From positions 1-23,669 of IMG/VR virus record IMGVR_UViG_3300031707_000176: a DNA stretch of 23,669 bases. One strand, 5' to 3'. Source of the stretch: a virus. A program made the position numbers and the translations under genes. Shown piece after piece: positions 1 through 8,483 of this stretch. Each line of letters starts with the position of its first letter. Positions within the stretch are counted from its first letter, which is position 1. The notes under the pieces were generated by a model. The model searched no databases. It saw only the letters and a program-made list of their open reading frames with translations, and was not told the origin of the DNA.

Positions 1-72
1 AAAGGCCCCTTTCTCCGGGTGCGAGATCTCAAAGTGCGACGGGTGCTCGGCGACTAGGCTGTAGTCCGACAT
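1..72 (-). CDS. 5' end of a late gene, cut by the window edge
   Basis: Only the first 24 codons are present; the protein begins MSDYSLVAEHPSHFEISHPE and runs off the left edge without a stop. The ATG (positions 72-70) shares a base with the TGA stop of the preceding gene (TGATG overlap), and a GGAGGG ribosome binding site sits seven bases upstream, so the start is well supported. The coupling to the ejection-like protein suggests another virion or late protein. The short H-F-x-I-x-H-P-x-K-G-x-F stretch recalls N-termini of small phage virion-associated proteins, but too little is visible for a functional call. Confidence 0.7.
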   Translation of the reverse strand, partial: MSDYSLVAEHPSHFEISHPEKGAF

Positions 73-1235
73 CAGCCAGCCCTCCCGACGTGCTTCTCGA
101 GGATGGCTATGCGCTTCTTGAGTTCAGAGACTTCCCGCTTGGCGTTGAGGACGCCGGCATAGCCCTTAGCTTTGCTGTCGCCTCCCGCCTTTTGGCCTTG
201 GATGTGGGCGACGAACTCTTTAGCCGCCTCCGGGTCGTTGGCTTTCGACCTCGGGATGACGATCTCGCCGGGCGACAGCTTGGCGTCGACGGTGTCGTTC
301 CTTGGGTCGTCGCCAGGATGCGGGGCATTGCCGGGAACCTTGGTGCCTGTTGATGCCGCAATGGCCGCCGCGCCCAGTGCTCCGGCAGCATTTAGCAGTC
401 CGCCGAACATCCCGGACTTAGCTTTGCTGTTCTGAACATCGTATTTCGACTGAATATCAGCCCCGCCAAGCTGTGCCTGGGTCTGCGTGTTGTTGTAGCC
501 GTTCGCCCCCTGGATGTTCTGGCCTCTGTTTGCCAGTCCAATGTCGGCGCCGCCGAGCTCTGTTTGCAGATCCTGACCGCGCCAGCCTTGAAGCATTCCG
601 CCGAGTTGGTTCTGCGCCTGCCCCTGCAGACCGAGTGCCAGGTTCGCTGCCTGTCCGCCCGCCTGCTGGTTGTTTGAGGCATTGTTCTGCGCCGTCATCC
701 TGGCGGCGAGTGCCGGGTTGATGCCCTTCTGGCTGCCGAGCAACGACGCCGACTGCAGGTTGTTGGCGTTCGTATTGGCCTTGAGCTGGTTCTGCAGCAT
801 GGCTTGGGCGGGAGACATTTGGCCGTTGGCCTGCGCCTGCAACTGCTGGGCGAGCGCCTGCTGTTGGACGCCGATGTTGTTGGAGTTGGTGAAGTCGGCT
901 GTGACTGCCGGGTTGTTCGCCAGCGGGTCCTTCAGGCCCTGAACGCCACCGAAGTTGTTGGTGATCTCCGGTGCCTTGCCCGAGGCGCCGATCTTATCCT
1001 GCATTCCAGCCTGGCCGGTGGCCCCATGTGGGTCGATGATCGGCCCACCCGGGCCAGCGCCCAGAAGGCCGCCGCCGGCGTAATTCCCCAAGCCCCCGAA
1101 CGATGGCAACGAGCCGCCGCCGCCGATCCCGAGGGGGTCGGCATCGACACCGACGTCGCCGCCGTTAAAGAAGTGTCGGACCGCCGGCTTCTTCTCGCCA
1201 AAGAGCACATTCAGAGCGTGGAGGATATGCTGCAT
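72..1235 (-). CDS. Putative ejection or internal virion protein, Gly/Ala/Gln/Asn-rich
   Basis: 387 residues. The N-terminal third is glycine-rich (about residues 25-75). Residues 120-260 are rich in Gln, Asn and Ala and contain a short repeat (LGGADI at about 227 and 257). Residues 274-296 form a hydrophobic Gly/Ala segment that could insert into a membrane. The motif KLSPGEIVIPRS (about 319-330) is one I know from phage tail and internal proteins, usually with a similar D-T-V lead. Residues 366-384 look like a short coiled coil. It follows the large tail protein by 10 bases, with a good AAAGGG ribosome binding site in the gap. Composition, position at the end of the tail genes and the hydrophobic segment fit a DNA-ejection (internal core) protein; a tail-fibre-associated role is the alternative. 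The assignment rests on motif and context, not on a recognised full-length family. Confidence 0.6.
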   Translation of the reverse strand: MQHILHALNVLFGEKKPAVRHFFNGGDVGVDADPLGIGGGGSLPSFGGLGNYAGGGLLGAGPGGPIIDPHGATGQAGMQDKIGASGKAPEITNNFGGVQGLKDPLANNPAVTADFTNSNNIGVQQQALAQQLQAQANGQMSPAQAMLQNQLKANTNANNLQSASLLGSQKGINPALAARMTAQNNASNNQQAGGQAANLALGLQGQAQNQLGGMLQGWRGQDLQTELGGADIGLANRGQNIQGANGYNNTQTQAQLGGADIQSKYDVQNSKAKSGMFGGLLNAAGALGAAAIAASTGTKVPGNAPHPGDDPRNDTVDAKLSPGEIVIPRSKANDPEAAKEFVAHIQGQKAGGDSKAKGYAGVLNAKREVSELKKRIAILEKHVGRAG

Positions 1236-1245
1236 AAAAGGCCCT

Positions 1246-4200
1246 TTACCCGTAGTTTCTGGTCTGGCTGAGCCGATTGAGGCCGCCTTTCGATCCGACT
1301 TGCAGAGTCAACGCCGAAAGAGAAAGACCCTGCCCGAAGCCGGATGCCTGCGTGTCCTTGAGCGTAAGCTGAATCGCCTCGCACTTCTGCCGGGCGAAAT
1401 CGACACGGTATTGATAGGGGGCGACCGACGTCCCCACGATATCGTCCGTCTGAACCACCGTAGGATCGAAGTCATAAGCCACCTGGACGTTCAAGTGGTG
1501 CGGGCTCTGATACTGGCCGAGAATCTCGCTGGAATAGACGCGCTGGAAGCCCTGAAGACCCGCAAGCGACAGCCAAGACGTGGTCAAGCTCAGTTGGATG
1601 AAGGCCCCGGCATCGGTGTAGACCCCCGGCGCCTCCGTCCGGACCCTCCCGGCACTCGAAATGTAGGTGTAGTTCCCGTTGTAGTTGGTCGCCGCCACCG
1701 CTGAGATCCCGGTAAACACCGACCATTGGCCATACCCCCGTTCGTCCTTGACGGTGTCGGCGTAGTCGTAGACCAGCGCCGTGCCGTTGCTGAGAGTGAA
1801 CCGGACTTGCGTCGTGCCGTCGACTCTTAGAGCCGAGGTGACGGTGTAGGAGTTGTAGGCTTCGACGTCGCCGCCGATGTAATGGTCCTTCATGGACCTG
1901 TCGAGGAGGTAGATGCCTTTGGGAGACTGGTACATCAGCCCGTCTGGCATGGCGACGACACTAGCGGCGTTGTTGCAGCCGGTGTCCGACTGTACGATCT
2001 GCCAGGGCGTGAAGTCGTTGCCCGAGCCGTTCGGCGCCGGCCCGTCGCCGACGACATAGCCGAGGGTATTCTCTTTAAAGAGGACCAGCTTGTCGTCGAG
2101 CTGCCCGCCAGCGAGAAAGCCGCCGCCTCGTTGATCTTCGTTCTGGACGAATAGGTCCGAGAACTCGACCGGCGAGCCCGGGACGATCTGCTTGGAGTAC
2201 CACCAGGAGGTCGGCGTCTCGGCAGGCACGGCGATCATCCGTTGCTTATAGGACGTCAGGAAGAGCGGCGCCGGAATCGGTGAGTTGTCGACTTCGCCGT
2301 CGGTCGTGTATAGGGTGCCGTTGCCCTGGATGGAGCCATCGGGGGACGTGTCGATAAAGGTGAGGGTGCTCGCCGTCGTGTCGTTCGACACCGGGTTAAG
2401 AATGTCGGTAACCCGGTAGTAGATCGTCCCGGCATCCAGCGTCCGGTAGATGCCGATGGAGATGGCGCCGGTGGGCGTCGAGCCGCTGGTCTTGGACGTC
2501 AGCGACAAGGCCGAGATGTTGAGGGTCACCGCCTTGTTGGCGACCGTCCTGGTCAGCGGCAACGACGGGGCACTCCGGTGAGTCTGGCCCTGGTTGTCGA
2601 CCCATTCATAGCAGGCGACCCAGCTATAGGTGCCGGTGATTGCGGTGTCAGAGACCGACGAATTGACGATCTCCGGGTAGAGGTGGAAGCCGTGCTCGGC
2701 CACCTGGGCGCCGTCGTAAACCGAGAGGAACCCGCCGCTGACATGCAGAGAGTTCGCCAGCTCCACCGACGCGGCTATGGCGCCGAACGTCACGGTCGAC
2801 GAGCTAACGCCGTAGATATTGAAGTTAAGACCGCTGAACAGTCCCGCCTCGGAGACCTGCAGGAGCCCATACTGATAGACGCCTGCAGCCAGATTGTTAA
2901 CCTCCGAGAGGTGCCTGAGCGTGTAGCCGCCACCCGAGGTCGGCATGAACTTGGCGACGACCTTGCCGGCGGTGGTGATCAAGAAGTAGGTCTGCTGGGG
3001 CGCCGACTGCACCGCCGACCCCTGGTAGGTGGTCAGGACGTAGTTGATACCGCCGTAGGCGAACGACTTGCCGCCGAGACCGACGTTACGGGCGATAATG
3101 CTGGCGGACCCGATGGCGCCGGCGACGGTCAGCGTCTGCGTGTAGACGTCATCTAGGTAGATGTCGACAAACTCCCAGAAGAGCTGGGCTGTGGTCGTGC
3201 CGGCGCCCGCAACAAACGACGCCGTGATGTTAACCGCCGAAGTCCCGGAGGTGACCACCTGATCGGCGAGAGTAAAGCCCGACAGGTTGAAGTTGAAGAC
3301 GAAGCCCCTAAGGTTCGACCCGGCGTCGTTGCTATAGACCACCCAGGCATTGAGGCTCGGATCGCCAAAGATGGTGATGGCGCCATTGGCATCGTGGGCG
3401 ACAGCCGCCCCCGACGTCTTGGTAAATGCCGCATCGAGATAGAACGTGTGGACGCTGTTACCTCCACCACTGCTGTTATAGGCAACAAAGAGACGGGTGC
3501 TGATGACCGCCACGTCAAAGTTCGCATGGGCCGTCAGCACGTCGTTCGCGAGGAGGACCGCGGCCGAGATGGCCGACGGCGTCGCCACCGGCACCGTGCA
3601 GTAGGAAAGGGCGGTGCCGCCGCTGGCGTAGAAGACAATGACAAAGTAGGATCCGAACGTGACCACCTTTACCATGGTGCCGGCGCTCGTCGAGCTCGGC
3701 ACGACGGCGCCGCTGACCAGCTTCTGGCCGCTGACCGTGTCGACGACCGTATAGACGACCGGGTTGGAGAATGAGAAGCCGAAGGTCGACGTCGAGACGA
3801 AGCACTGGAGGCCGGAGCCGGCATGAAAGGAGCTGTCAGCGCTGCTCTGGCTCGCCGATGCCTGGTAGATGGGCGTCGTCGTCACCGCCGTCGGCTCGAT
3901 CAGCCCAGTGACCTGCGACCACTGGGCCTCGCTTGGCGAATAGCTGAGGAGCTGCGAGCCATCGAGCATCGTTAGCTCGTTCTTATAGCTCGCCACGCCG
4001 ACGCCGTTCGTAATCGTGCCGCCGCCGCTGTAGGTATGGGCGTATTCTGTGTAGCCCTGCCGCTTGTCGATGCGGTCGGTGGTGATGAAGGTGCCGTTGG
4101 TCAACGCCAGGAGCTTGCCGGGAACGACCTGCTTCGGGTCCGTCTTGGAATCCAGGCCCCGCTTGAAGCTGATCGGCACGTTCTGCTTTTGGAGGGCCAT
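1246..4200 (-). CDS. Large tail protein, nozzle or stabilisation type
   Basis: 984 residues, the largest gene in the window. The N-terminus (about 8-60) contains a GLDSKTDPKQVVPGKLLAL-like segment followed by a tyrosine/glycine KRQGY motif and YKNELTMLDG. This opening is shared by podovirus tail proteins of the stabilisation or nozzle type (P22 gp10 or T7 gp12 role). The rest is Ser/Thr/Gly/Val-rich with many short beta-strand patterns and no membrane segment, as expected for a beta-propeller-rich tail tube. Residues near 640-760 hold a conserved-looking stretch (QRMIAVPAETPTSWWYSKQ, then LFKENTLGYVVGDGP). The ATG shares its A with the TGA of the upstream gene. It lies two genes after the adaptor-like protein, the order seen in T7-like and P22-like short-tailed phages. 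The exact subfamily is uncertain. Confidence 0.75.
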   Translation of the reverse strand: MALQKQNVPISFKRGLDSKTDPKQVVPGKLLALTNGTFITTDRIDKRQGYTEYAHTYSGGGTITNGVGVASYKNELTMLDGSQLLSYSPSEAQWSQVTGLIEPTAVTTTPIYQASASQSSADSSFHAGSGLQCFVSTSTFGFSFSNPVVYTVVDTVSGQKLVSGAVVPSSTSAGTMVKVVTFGSYFVIVFYASGGTALSYCTVPVATPSAISAAVLLANDVLTAHANFDVAVISTRLFVAYNSSGGGNSVHTFYLDAAFTKTSGAAVAHDANGAITIFGDPSLNAWVVYSNDAGSNLRGFVFNFNLSGFTLADQVVTSGTSAVNITASFVAGAGTTTAQLFWEFVDIYLDDVYTQTLTVAGAIGSASIIARNVGLGGKSFAYGGINYVLTTYQGSAVQSAPQQTYFLITTAGKVVAKFMPTSGGGYTLRHLSEVNNLAAGVYQYGLLQVSEAGLFSGLNFNIYGVSSSTVTFGAIAASVELANSLHVSGGFLSVYDGAQVAEHGFHLYPEIVNSSVSDTAITGTYSWVACYEWVDNQGQTHRSAPSLPLTRTVANKAVTLNISALSLTSKTSGSTPTGAISIGIYRTLDAGTIYYRVTDILNPVSNDTTASTLTFIDTSPDGSIQGNGTLYTTDGEVDNSPIPAPLFLTSYKQRMIAVPAETPTSWWYSKQIVPGSPVEFSDLFVQNEDQRGGGFLAGGQLDDKLVLFKENTLGYVVGDGPAPNGSGNDFTPWQIVQSDTGCNNAASVVAMPDGLMYQSPKGIYLLDRSMKDHYIGGDVEAYNSYTVTSALRVDGTTQVRFTLSNGTALVYDYADTVKDERGYGQWSVFTGISAVAATNYNGNYTYISSAGRVRTEAPGVYTDAGAFIQLSLTTSWLSLAGLQGFQRVYSSEILGQYQSPHHLNVQVAYDFDPTVVQTDDIVGTSVAPYQYRVDFARQKCEAIQLTLKDTQASGFGQGLSLSALTLQVGSKGGLNRLSQTRNYG

Positions 4201-4652
4201 CAGATCCCCACGACATAGCTGAAGGTGCAGGCAAAGAGCCCCTTGACGCCGGCCGCCGTCATCGCCGAACCCGTCAGCGTCCTATAGAGGCTGATCGTCC
4301 CATTGATCTCGATGCCGGCCGTCGCCATCGCTGTCACGCCGTTGTCGATCGTCGGCACCTGAACATACTGGACCTGCCGCGGCCAAAGAGCCTTAGGCAA
4401 GCCGAGAAGGGTAGCGAGCGTGCTATTTGACACACCTTCGATGGGCAACGGAACACTGACCGTCACGCCGCCGCCCTTTACCCCCTGCTCCCAGAAGAGC
4501 GTCGACGTCGGCCTGGTCGTGCAGCCGGTCAGCGTCACGACGAAAGAGCCAGACTGCTCGGCGAAGATCGGCTCGATAGCCTGCTTGATGTTCTGCTGGA
4601 CCTGGTTGACCTCGCGGTCCTTGGTCTGCACCTGGGCGATGCGGAAGGCCAT
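4200..4652 (-). CDS. Small structural-type protein of unknown function
   Basis: 150 residues, sandwiched by TGATG overlaps between the adaptor-like gene and the large tail gene, so it is almost certainly translated with them. Residues 1-33 are polar and probably helical, with a heptad-like QTKDREVNQVQQNIKQAI run. From about 36 on, the protein becomes beta-rich (VVTLTG, VTVSVPLPIEG, TISLYRTLTG) and ends in CTFSYVVGI. Phage proteins with a short N-terminal helix and a beta-sheet body at this position are often virion components such as fibre-base or head-completion proteins. I do not recognise a named family. Confidence 0.65.
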   Translation of the reverse strand: MAFRIAQVQTKDREVNQVQQNIKQAIEPIFAEQSGSFVVTLTGCTTRPTSTLFWEQGVKGGGVTVSVPLPIEGVSNSTLATLLGLPKALWPRQVQYVQVPTIDNGVTAMATAGIEINGTISLYRTLTGSAMTAAGVKGLFACTFSYVVGI

Positions 4653-5416
4653 CAGAACGACCCCGACCCGTTGCCCGAGCCGTTGCCGGTCGGATACCAG
4701 TTGTCCTGGTAGGTGGCGTCGGTCACCTTCGGCGGCGAGCCAATATCGCGGCTATCGGCGAGGTTCATAATGCGGACCAGCAGCTTCTCCTTCTCGGCCA
4801 TCAGCGCCGAGACGTCCGACTCCTCCTTGACGAGGCATTTGATCGCCGCGTCGACGATGACATATTCGAGCCAGCCGCTAATTCCATCGGACGTGTCCGA
4901 GAGGGTGGCGAGCTCGGTCATCTTCGGGACGTACCAGAGGTAGATCGTCTGGCCTGCAGAAGCGATCGGCGTCAGCCAGAGGTAGATCCCGTTGAGGCGA
5001 TATCTCAGGTTGGTGACGCCGTAGAACGACTGGAAGTTCGGGACGGCGAAGCGGTTCCTGTCGCCAAACTCGAACTTCTTGATAGAGACAAGGCTCTGTT
5101 GGGCACTTCCCGACGTCCCCGACAACTGAAGATCGACGCCGAGAAGCTTGTAGAGGTCGGTCGGCAGCGTGTATTGCTGCGTCGTCCCGTCCGTCACAAA
5201 GCTGTAGGCGGGCACCTTGACGAAGTAGTTGGCCCCGTAAGCCGAGATCAACTGGTCGTAGAGGTCGTAGAGCGACAGGTTGATGTAGGAGACGAGCTCG
5301 ACGTCCGTCACGAAGTACTGCGTGTCGGTGACGTTCGGCGTGTAGCCGTTCGGCAGCATGTCGGCCCGCTGCCGGACAGCCGTCATCAACTGCGAGAGGG
5401 TCATCGTCGAGGCCAT
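4652..5416 (-). CDS. Head-to-tail adaptor-like protein
   Basis: 254 residues. The start MASTMTLSQLMTAVRQRADM is followed by a Y-F-V-T-D-V-E-L-V-S-Y-I-N segment and YDLYDQLISAYG, a helical pattern typical of phage adaptor or gatekeeper proteins that bind the portal (T7 gp11 or P22 gp4 role). The middle is beta-rich (YTLPTDLYKLLGVDL, then LTPIASAGQTIYLWYVP). A second helical block (about 180-220) contains EYVIVDAAIKCLVKEESDVS, the usual place for the alpha-helical core of this fold. The C-terminal 20 residues are Gly/Asn/Ser-rich. The gene lies after the capsid gene and before the large tail protein, as an adaptor should. The start is weakly supported by ribosome binding sequence but lies four bases after the previous stop. 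Confidence 0.7.
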   Translation of the reverse strand: MASTMTLSQLMTAVRQRADMLPNGYTPNVTDTQYFVTDVELVSYINLSLYDLYDQLISAYGANYFVKVPAYSFVTDGTTQQYTLPTDLYKLLGVDLQLSGTSGSAQQSLVSIKKFEFGDRNRFAVPNFQSFYGVTNLRYRLNGIYLWLTPIASAGQTIYLWYVPKMTELATLSDTSDGISGWLEYVIVDAAIKCLVKEESDVSALMAEKEKLLVRIMNLADSRDIGSPPKVTDATYQDNWYPTGNGSGNGSGSF

Positions 5417-5419
5417 CGG

Positions 5420-5569
5420 TCAACCGCCGTTATTGTAGGGGTCATCGAGAAAGCGGAAGCGGACCCGGAGCGTCTCCTCCGGGTCCGGCTCGACCGGCAC
5501 GAACTTGACCAGGACCCCATTGCGGAGGCCTGTCCAAACGAGATCCTTGGTCCAGTCCGTGCCGTCCAT
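5420..5569 (-). CDS. 49-residue small unknown protein
   Basis: This small gene fills the gap between the 85-residue protein and the adaptor-like gene. It begins MDGTDWTKDLVWTGLRNGVL and ends with FRFLDDPYNNGG. The ATG shares its A with the TGA of the upstream gene (TGATG), and the next gene starts four bases after its stop. The overlap and the ordinary composition argue that it is real. It is acidic and contains two Trp residues and a PDPEETLRVRF strand-like segment. I do not recognise it; a small virion or head-completion protein is plausible from position alone. Confidence 0.6.
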   Translation of the reverse strand: MDGTDWTKDLVWTGLRNGVLVKFVPVEPDPEETLRVRFRFLDDPYNNGG

Positions 5570-5826
5570 CACTCCATCTCTCCCGCCTCGTCGTGCGGCT
5601 CCTGCTCGCAGGCCAGGAACATCGCTTTGAAAGCGTCCGCTAATGCCTGCGGGCTCTTGGTGTCGACGGCGTGCAGGAAGTCTTGGGCCAGAGACGTGAG
5701 ATCATCGCCACCGCCCATGCCTTCCTCAGGCATCTGGACAGACCCACCGTCGGAGTAGCCTTGAGGGCCATCCTTCATGCGGGAGACGATGACGCCCGCC
5801 GCTTTCTTCCGGTCATGAATGAACAT
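5569..5826 (-). CDS. 85-residue acidic small protein, unknown
   Basis: The protein starts MFIHDRKKAAGVIVSRMKDG, has a Gly/Pro/Glu-rich linker (about 25-42), then a helix-forming segment (LTSLAQDFLHAVDTKSPQAL, about 43-62) and an acidic tail. A-L-A-D-A-F-K-A-M-F in the second half resembles the C-terminal helix of small phage head proteins. The gene lies 10 bases after the decoration-like gene and is coupled to the 49-residue gene by TGATG. The function is unknown; chaperone-like or head-completion roles would fit the position. Confidence 0.6.
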   Translation of the reverse strand: MFIHDRKKAAGVIVSRMKDGPQGYSDGGSVQMPEEGMGGGDDLTSLAQDFLHAVDTKSPQALADAFKAMFLACEQEPHDEAGEME

Positions 5827-5836
5827 CGGTGACCCC

Positions 5837-6244
5837 TTACGGTGCGGTGGAGTTGGTGAGGGTCACGGTGAAGCGGACTTCCTGGCCGCTCGACGGATCC
5901 GTCGCCGTAGTTCCGTCAGCCGCGTAGAACTGCAGCACGACAGTCGGCGTCGTCGTCGCCACCGCTTCGCTAATCACCTGGACGATCGGCGCATTCACCG
6001 CCGTAGCGAAGAGCTGCATCACCGAGACGTTGAACAGCCGCGGATAGATGTCGTTGCCGCTCGTCGTGTTACCGAGCGTCACGGTGTATTTGCCGGCGCT
6101 GTTACGGACGATCGTCTTAATGCCCTTGGAGTTGGTCGCGTCGAGGGTGACGGCGCCAGTCGCCCCGATGGTCGCACGACCGAAGAGGAAGACGGTTTGC
6201 TTGGCGAGGGTCAGCCCGAACTGGGTGAAATACCTGTTGGCCAT
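5837..6244 (-). CDS. Probable capsid decoration or minor head protein
   Basis: 135 residues, almost entirely beta-strand-like and rich in Thr, Val and Ala. It starts MANRYFTQFGLTLAKQTVFL and continues with IGATGAVTLDATNSKGI, a pattern I associate with small structural phage proteins that follow the major capsid gene. There is no signal peptide or membrane helix. The gene is separated from the capsid gene by a strong terminator hairpin, as often seen for head proteins made in different amounts. AAGGA lies about 11 bases before the ATG, a rather long spacing. A decoration role is inferred from size, composition and position; a head fibre is the alternative. Confidence 0.55.
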   Translation of the reverse strand: MANRYFTQFGLTLAKQTVFLFGRATIGATGAVTLDATNSKGIKTIVRNSAGKYTVTLGNTTSGNDIYPRLFNVSVMQLFATAVNAPIVQVISEAVATTTPTVVLQFYAADGTTATDPSSGQEVRFTVTLTNSTAP

Positions 6245-6319
6245 AAGTAATTGTATCCTTTGATGAAACCTGGTTCTAAGCCAGGAGGGCGGTTAGCTCT
6301 ATCCCCATGCCCCCATGAG

Positions 6320-6367
6320 GTAAAGAGAGGAAGGGGAGTCGCCAGCCATCCTTGGCCGGCGACTCCC
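6320..6367 (-). terminator. Intrinsic-type terminator after the major capsid gene
   Basis: Read leftward, GGGAGTCGCC pairs perfectly with GGCGACTCCC (arms at 6358-6367 and 6334-6343, 14-base loop with a possible inner GCC/GGC pair). It is followed by a pyrimidine-rich run with several T residues (CCTTCCTCTCTTT, ending near 6322). It starts about a dozen bases after the capsid stop. The T-tract is interrupted by C, so termination may be partial, letting some transcription reach the decoration and tail genes. Confidence 0.65.
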
Positions 6368-6379
6368 GCGCCGCGGAAC

Positions 6380-7606
6380 TTAGGCAGAGAAGAGGACGTT
6401 GGCATTCCAGCCCGGCGCGTTGGTTCGCAGCTGAGCGTAGTAGCCAACCCGGACTTCGCCGGCGTCCGCGTTGTAGACCCGGAGCATCTCGAGGCCGTCG
6501 CCGTAGCGCAGGATCTGCGGGGCGTCGCCCAAGCACTCCAGGCACCATGTGTCCATCTGGAGCAGGAAGCCCTGCGAGCCCTGGCAGCTACGATCAGGAA
6601 AGACCTTGATCATGCTGTTGGCGCCGTTGACCATGATGCCCCGGAAGGCGATCTCGGCCGGGCCTTTGAGGTCGACGTACTGCACCTTGGCGCCCAGCGA
6701 CTTCTCCAGAGCGGAATAGCTGGCGTAGTTGGTAATGCAGACGTTCGGCTTGCCGCCTTCCCGGGCCAGCAGGCTCGAGGAGTCGATTAGGGCTTCTTCG
6801 ATCGACTGGGCCGAGCCGTCGTAGTAGATCCCCGCGAGACGGGTGCGGTCGACGGAGCGGTCGACGCCGAAGAAGGACTCGCCCGTCGTCGGGTTGGTCG
6901 CCGGCAGCCAGCCCGGGAGGCCGATCACCTTGGCGTTCAAGTCGCCTTGAACGAGCAGGAAGTCAGCCGCTGCCCAAGAGGCCGGCGAGCCCGCCGCGCC
7001 GCCCTGAGTCGCCGAGACCGTGACGGTGCCGGCGGAACGGTTGACGGCGATGATGTAGCCGAGGGCCGCCCGCGGGGTCAGGCCTCCGTCGGTGGCGTTG
7101 GCCTGCAGCACCATGTTGACTTCAAACTGAGTCACGTCGGCGCTGTTCGTCAGGACGATGACGCCGGTGGTGATCGTCGAGATCTTGCCGATCGAGCCAG
7201 TTCCGTTGCGGAAGAGGGCGCCAGTCAGCGAGTTGGTCGCCGAGCGGATCGCGCCGTCGATGACGATCTTGGAGCCTTCCAGGAAGGACATTTTGTCCGT
7301 CGCGGAGGCGAGCATCGTCTGGTTGTCGATCGTCGCAATCGAGTAGTCGCTTACCCGCGTGAGCAGGAAGCTCTCGATGGAGACGGGCGACTGGTTCGCC
7401 TGGGCCGTGAGGAAGGTCGCCGAACGACCTTGAGAGACGCCGGTGATGATCGGCACCGGCTTGTACTTGCCGCCGAAGTCGGTCTTTTTCGGGACCATGG
7501 CGAGGAACGGGTTGTCGGCGTAGACGAGGTTCTCGACGACCTGGCCGTCGTAGAGTTCCTTAAGGGCCGCGTTCATGTTCGTTAGGTTCTGATAGACAGC
7601 AGACAT
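6380..7606 (-). CDS. Major capsid protein
   Basis: 408 residues. The N-terminus (MSAVYQNLTNMNAALKELYD, then NPFLAMVPKKTDFGGKYKPV at about 33-52) matches the pattern of podovirus-type major capsid proteins with the HK97 fold: a short N-arm, a D-N-P-x-L-x-x-x-P-K motif and a positively charged strand. Later parts fit the P- and A-domains (FLEGSKIVIDGAIRSATNSL, and a conserved ITNYASYSALEKSLGAKVQY near 300). The gene follows the scaffold gene in the same orientation and precedes a terminator, the standard head-gene order. The start is well supported by AAAGGAT eight bases upstream. No separate protease gene is visible, which fits a capsid without a cleaved delta domain. The family call is by pattern and position. 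Confidence 0.85.
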   Translation of the reverse strand: MSAVYQNLTNMNAALKELYDGQVVENLVYADNPFLAMVPKKTDFGGKYKPVPIITGVSQGRSATFLTAQANQSPVSIESFLLTRVSDYSIATIDNQTMLASATDKMSFLEGSKIVIDGAIRSATNSLTGALFRNGTGSIGKISTITTGVIVLTNSADVTQFEVNMVLQANATDGGLTPRAALGYIIAVNRSAGTVTVSATQGGAAGSPASWAAADFLLVQGDLNAKVIGLPGWLPATNPTTGESFFGVDRSVDRTRLAGIYYDGSAQSIEEALIDSSSLLAREGGKPNVCITNYASYSALEKSLGAKVQYVDLKGPAEIAFRGIMVNGANSMIKVFPDRSCQGSQGFLLQMDTWCLECLGDAPQILRYGDGLEMLRVYNADAGEVRVGYYAQLRTNAPGWNANVLFSA

Positions 7607-7610
7607 GCGC

Positions 7611-7629
7611 TTAATCCTTTAGTGATTAA
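7611..7629 (-). promoter_or_regulatory. Small hairpin over the capsid ribosome binding site
   Basis: In the leader of the capsid gene, TTAATC (7624-7629 read leftward) can pair with GATTAA (7611-7616) around a seven-base loop. The capsid ribosome binding sequence AAAGGA straddles the loop and the second arm. The stem is short and AT-rich, so at most it would modulate ribosome access. Confidence 0.35.
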
Positions 7630-7640
7630 ACGCCCCCGCT

Positions 7641-8483
7641 CTATTTGTTCAGGGCCGCTAAGGCTCTGGACATTCTATCGGCCTCGACACGAGGCGAGAC
7701 GAGCGAAGGCGTGGACGTTGTGAGGTCGTTGCTCAACGTGCGCCGCTGCGCTGCTTCTCTCGTGGCCGTGATGTTCGGCTTGCCTTCCCCTGGCTTGGGC
7801 GCGGGGTCCGCCTGGCCGTGCTTGGCCTTGTATCGAGCGGACTTCTCGTAGAGTTCCGCTTGCTCGCCGCAGTACTTCTCGACCAGATCGGCGGCTTCTT
7901 TAATCGAAAGCGCCTTCTTGTGCTTGTGGAAGTACTCCTCTACCGTATCATAAATCAGATTTTCGGCATTGAAAATGCTGATGAGTTCGTATTCGGTTGG
8001 CTTGCCTTTGACGAAGAGGCCGATCTCCTCTTTGAAGGCCGAGAGAGTCTCTTCGGCCTGGGCTTGTTGGGCCGCCAGTTGATCTTGAAGCTGCTTCTGC
8101 TGCAGCTCCTCCTGCTCTTTCCTGAAAGCGGCGATCTCCTCGGCAACCGTTGCCCGGGCAACGCCTTCGGGGGTCGGCACGCCGTCGGAGAGCTCGTATT
8201 CGGTCGCCGCCTTGTAGTCGAACCCGTAACGCTCCAAGGCTTCCCGAGGAGATTTAGGCTTAGTCCCATAGCGTTCCTTGAGGGCCTGGGCTTCGGCCTT
8301 CTCGGCGTCGAGAGCCGCCCGCTCAGCCTTGAGTTCCTCCCGCTTGCGTTGCAGGGCCGCCTCTTTCCTGGCGAGCACCGAGAACTGCGGGGCGATGGCC
8401 TCAGGCTTAGCCGGCGGCGGCGGGGCCGTCTCGGGAGCGTGACCATTGGCGAGAGGGGCTTGGACGGCGGCGGCTTCTGTCAT
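7641..8483 (-). CDS. Scaffold protein
   Basis: 280 residues, very rich in Glu, Lys, Ala and Gln with long predicted helices. Residues 10-32 form a Pro/Ala-rich head. Residues 33-75 and 115-150 look like coiled coils (KEAALQRKREELKAERAALD; then RKEQEELQQKQLQDQLAAQQ). The last 60 residues are basic and flexible, ending in MSRALAALNK, a short basic amphipathic C-terminal helix typical of scaffolds that bind the coat protein. It lies directly between portal and capsid genes, the canonical scaffold position. It starts at an ATG with AGGAG eight bases upstream. There is no sign of a serine protease motif, so I call it a pure scaffold rather than a scaffold-protease fusion. Confidence 0.8.
   Translation of the reverse strand: MTEAAAVQAPLANGHAPETAPPPPAKPEAIAPQFSVLARKEAALQRKREELKAERAALDAEKAEAQALKERYGTKPKSPREALERYGFDYKAATEYELSDGVPTPEGVARATVAEEIAAFRKEQEELQQKQLQDQLAAQQAQAEETLSAFKEEIGLFVKGKPTEYELISIFNAENLIYDTVEEYFHKHKKALSIKEAADLVEKYCGEQAELYEKSARYKAKHGQADPAPKPGEGKPNITATREAAQRRTLSNDLTTSTPSLVSPRVEADRMSRALAALNK

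Noticed and set aside
6251-6300. tRNA-like GGTTC-containing hairpin behind the capsid gene
   Set aside because: The short CCTGG/CCAGG stem lacks a matching acceptor stem, D-arm and anticodon arm on either strand.
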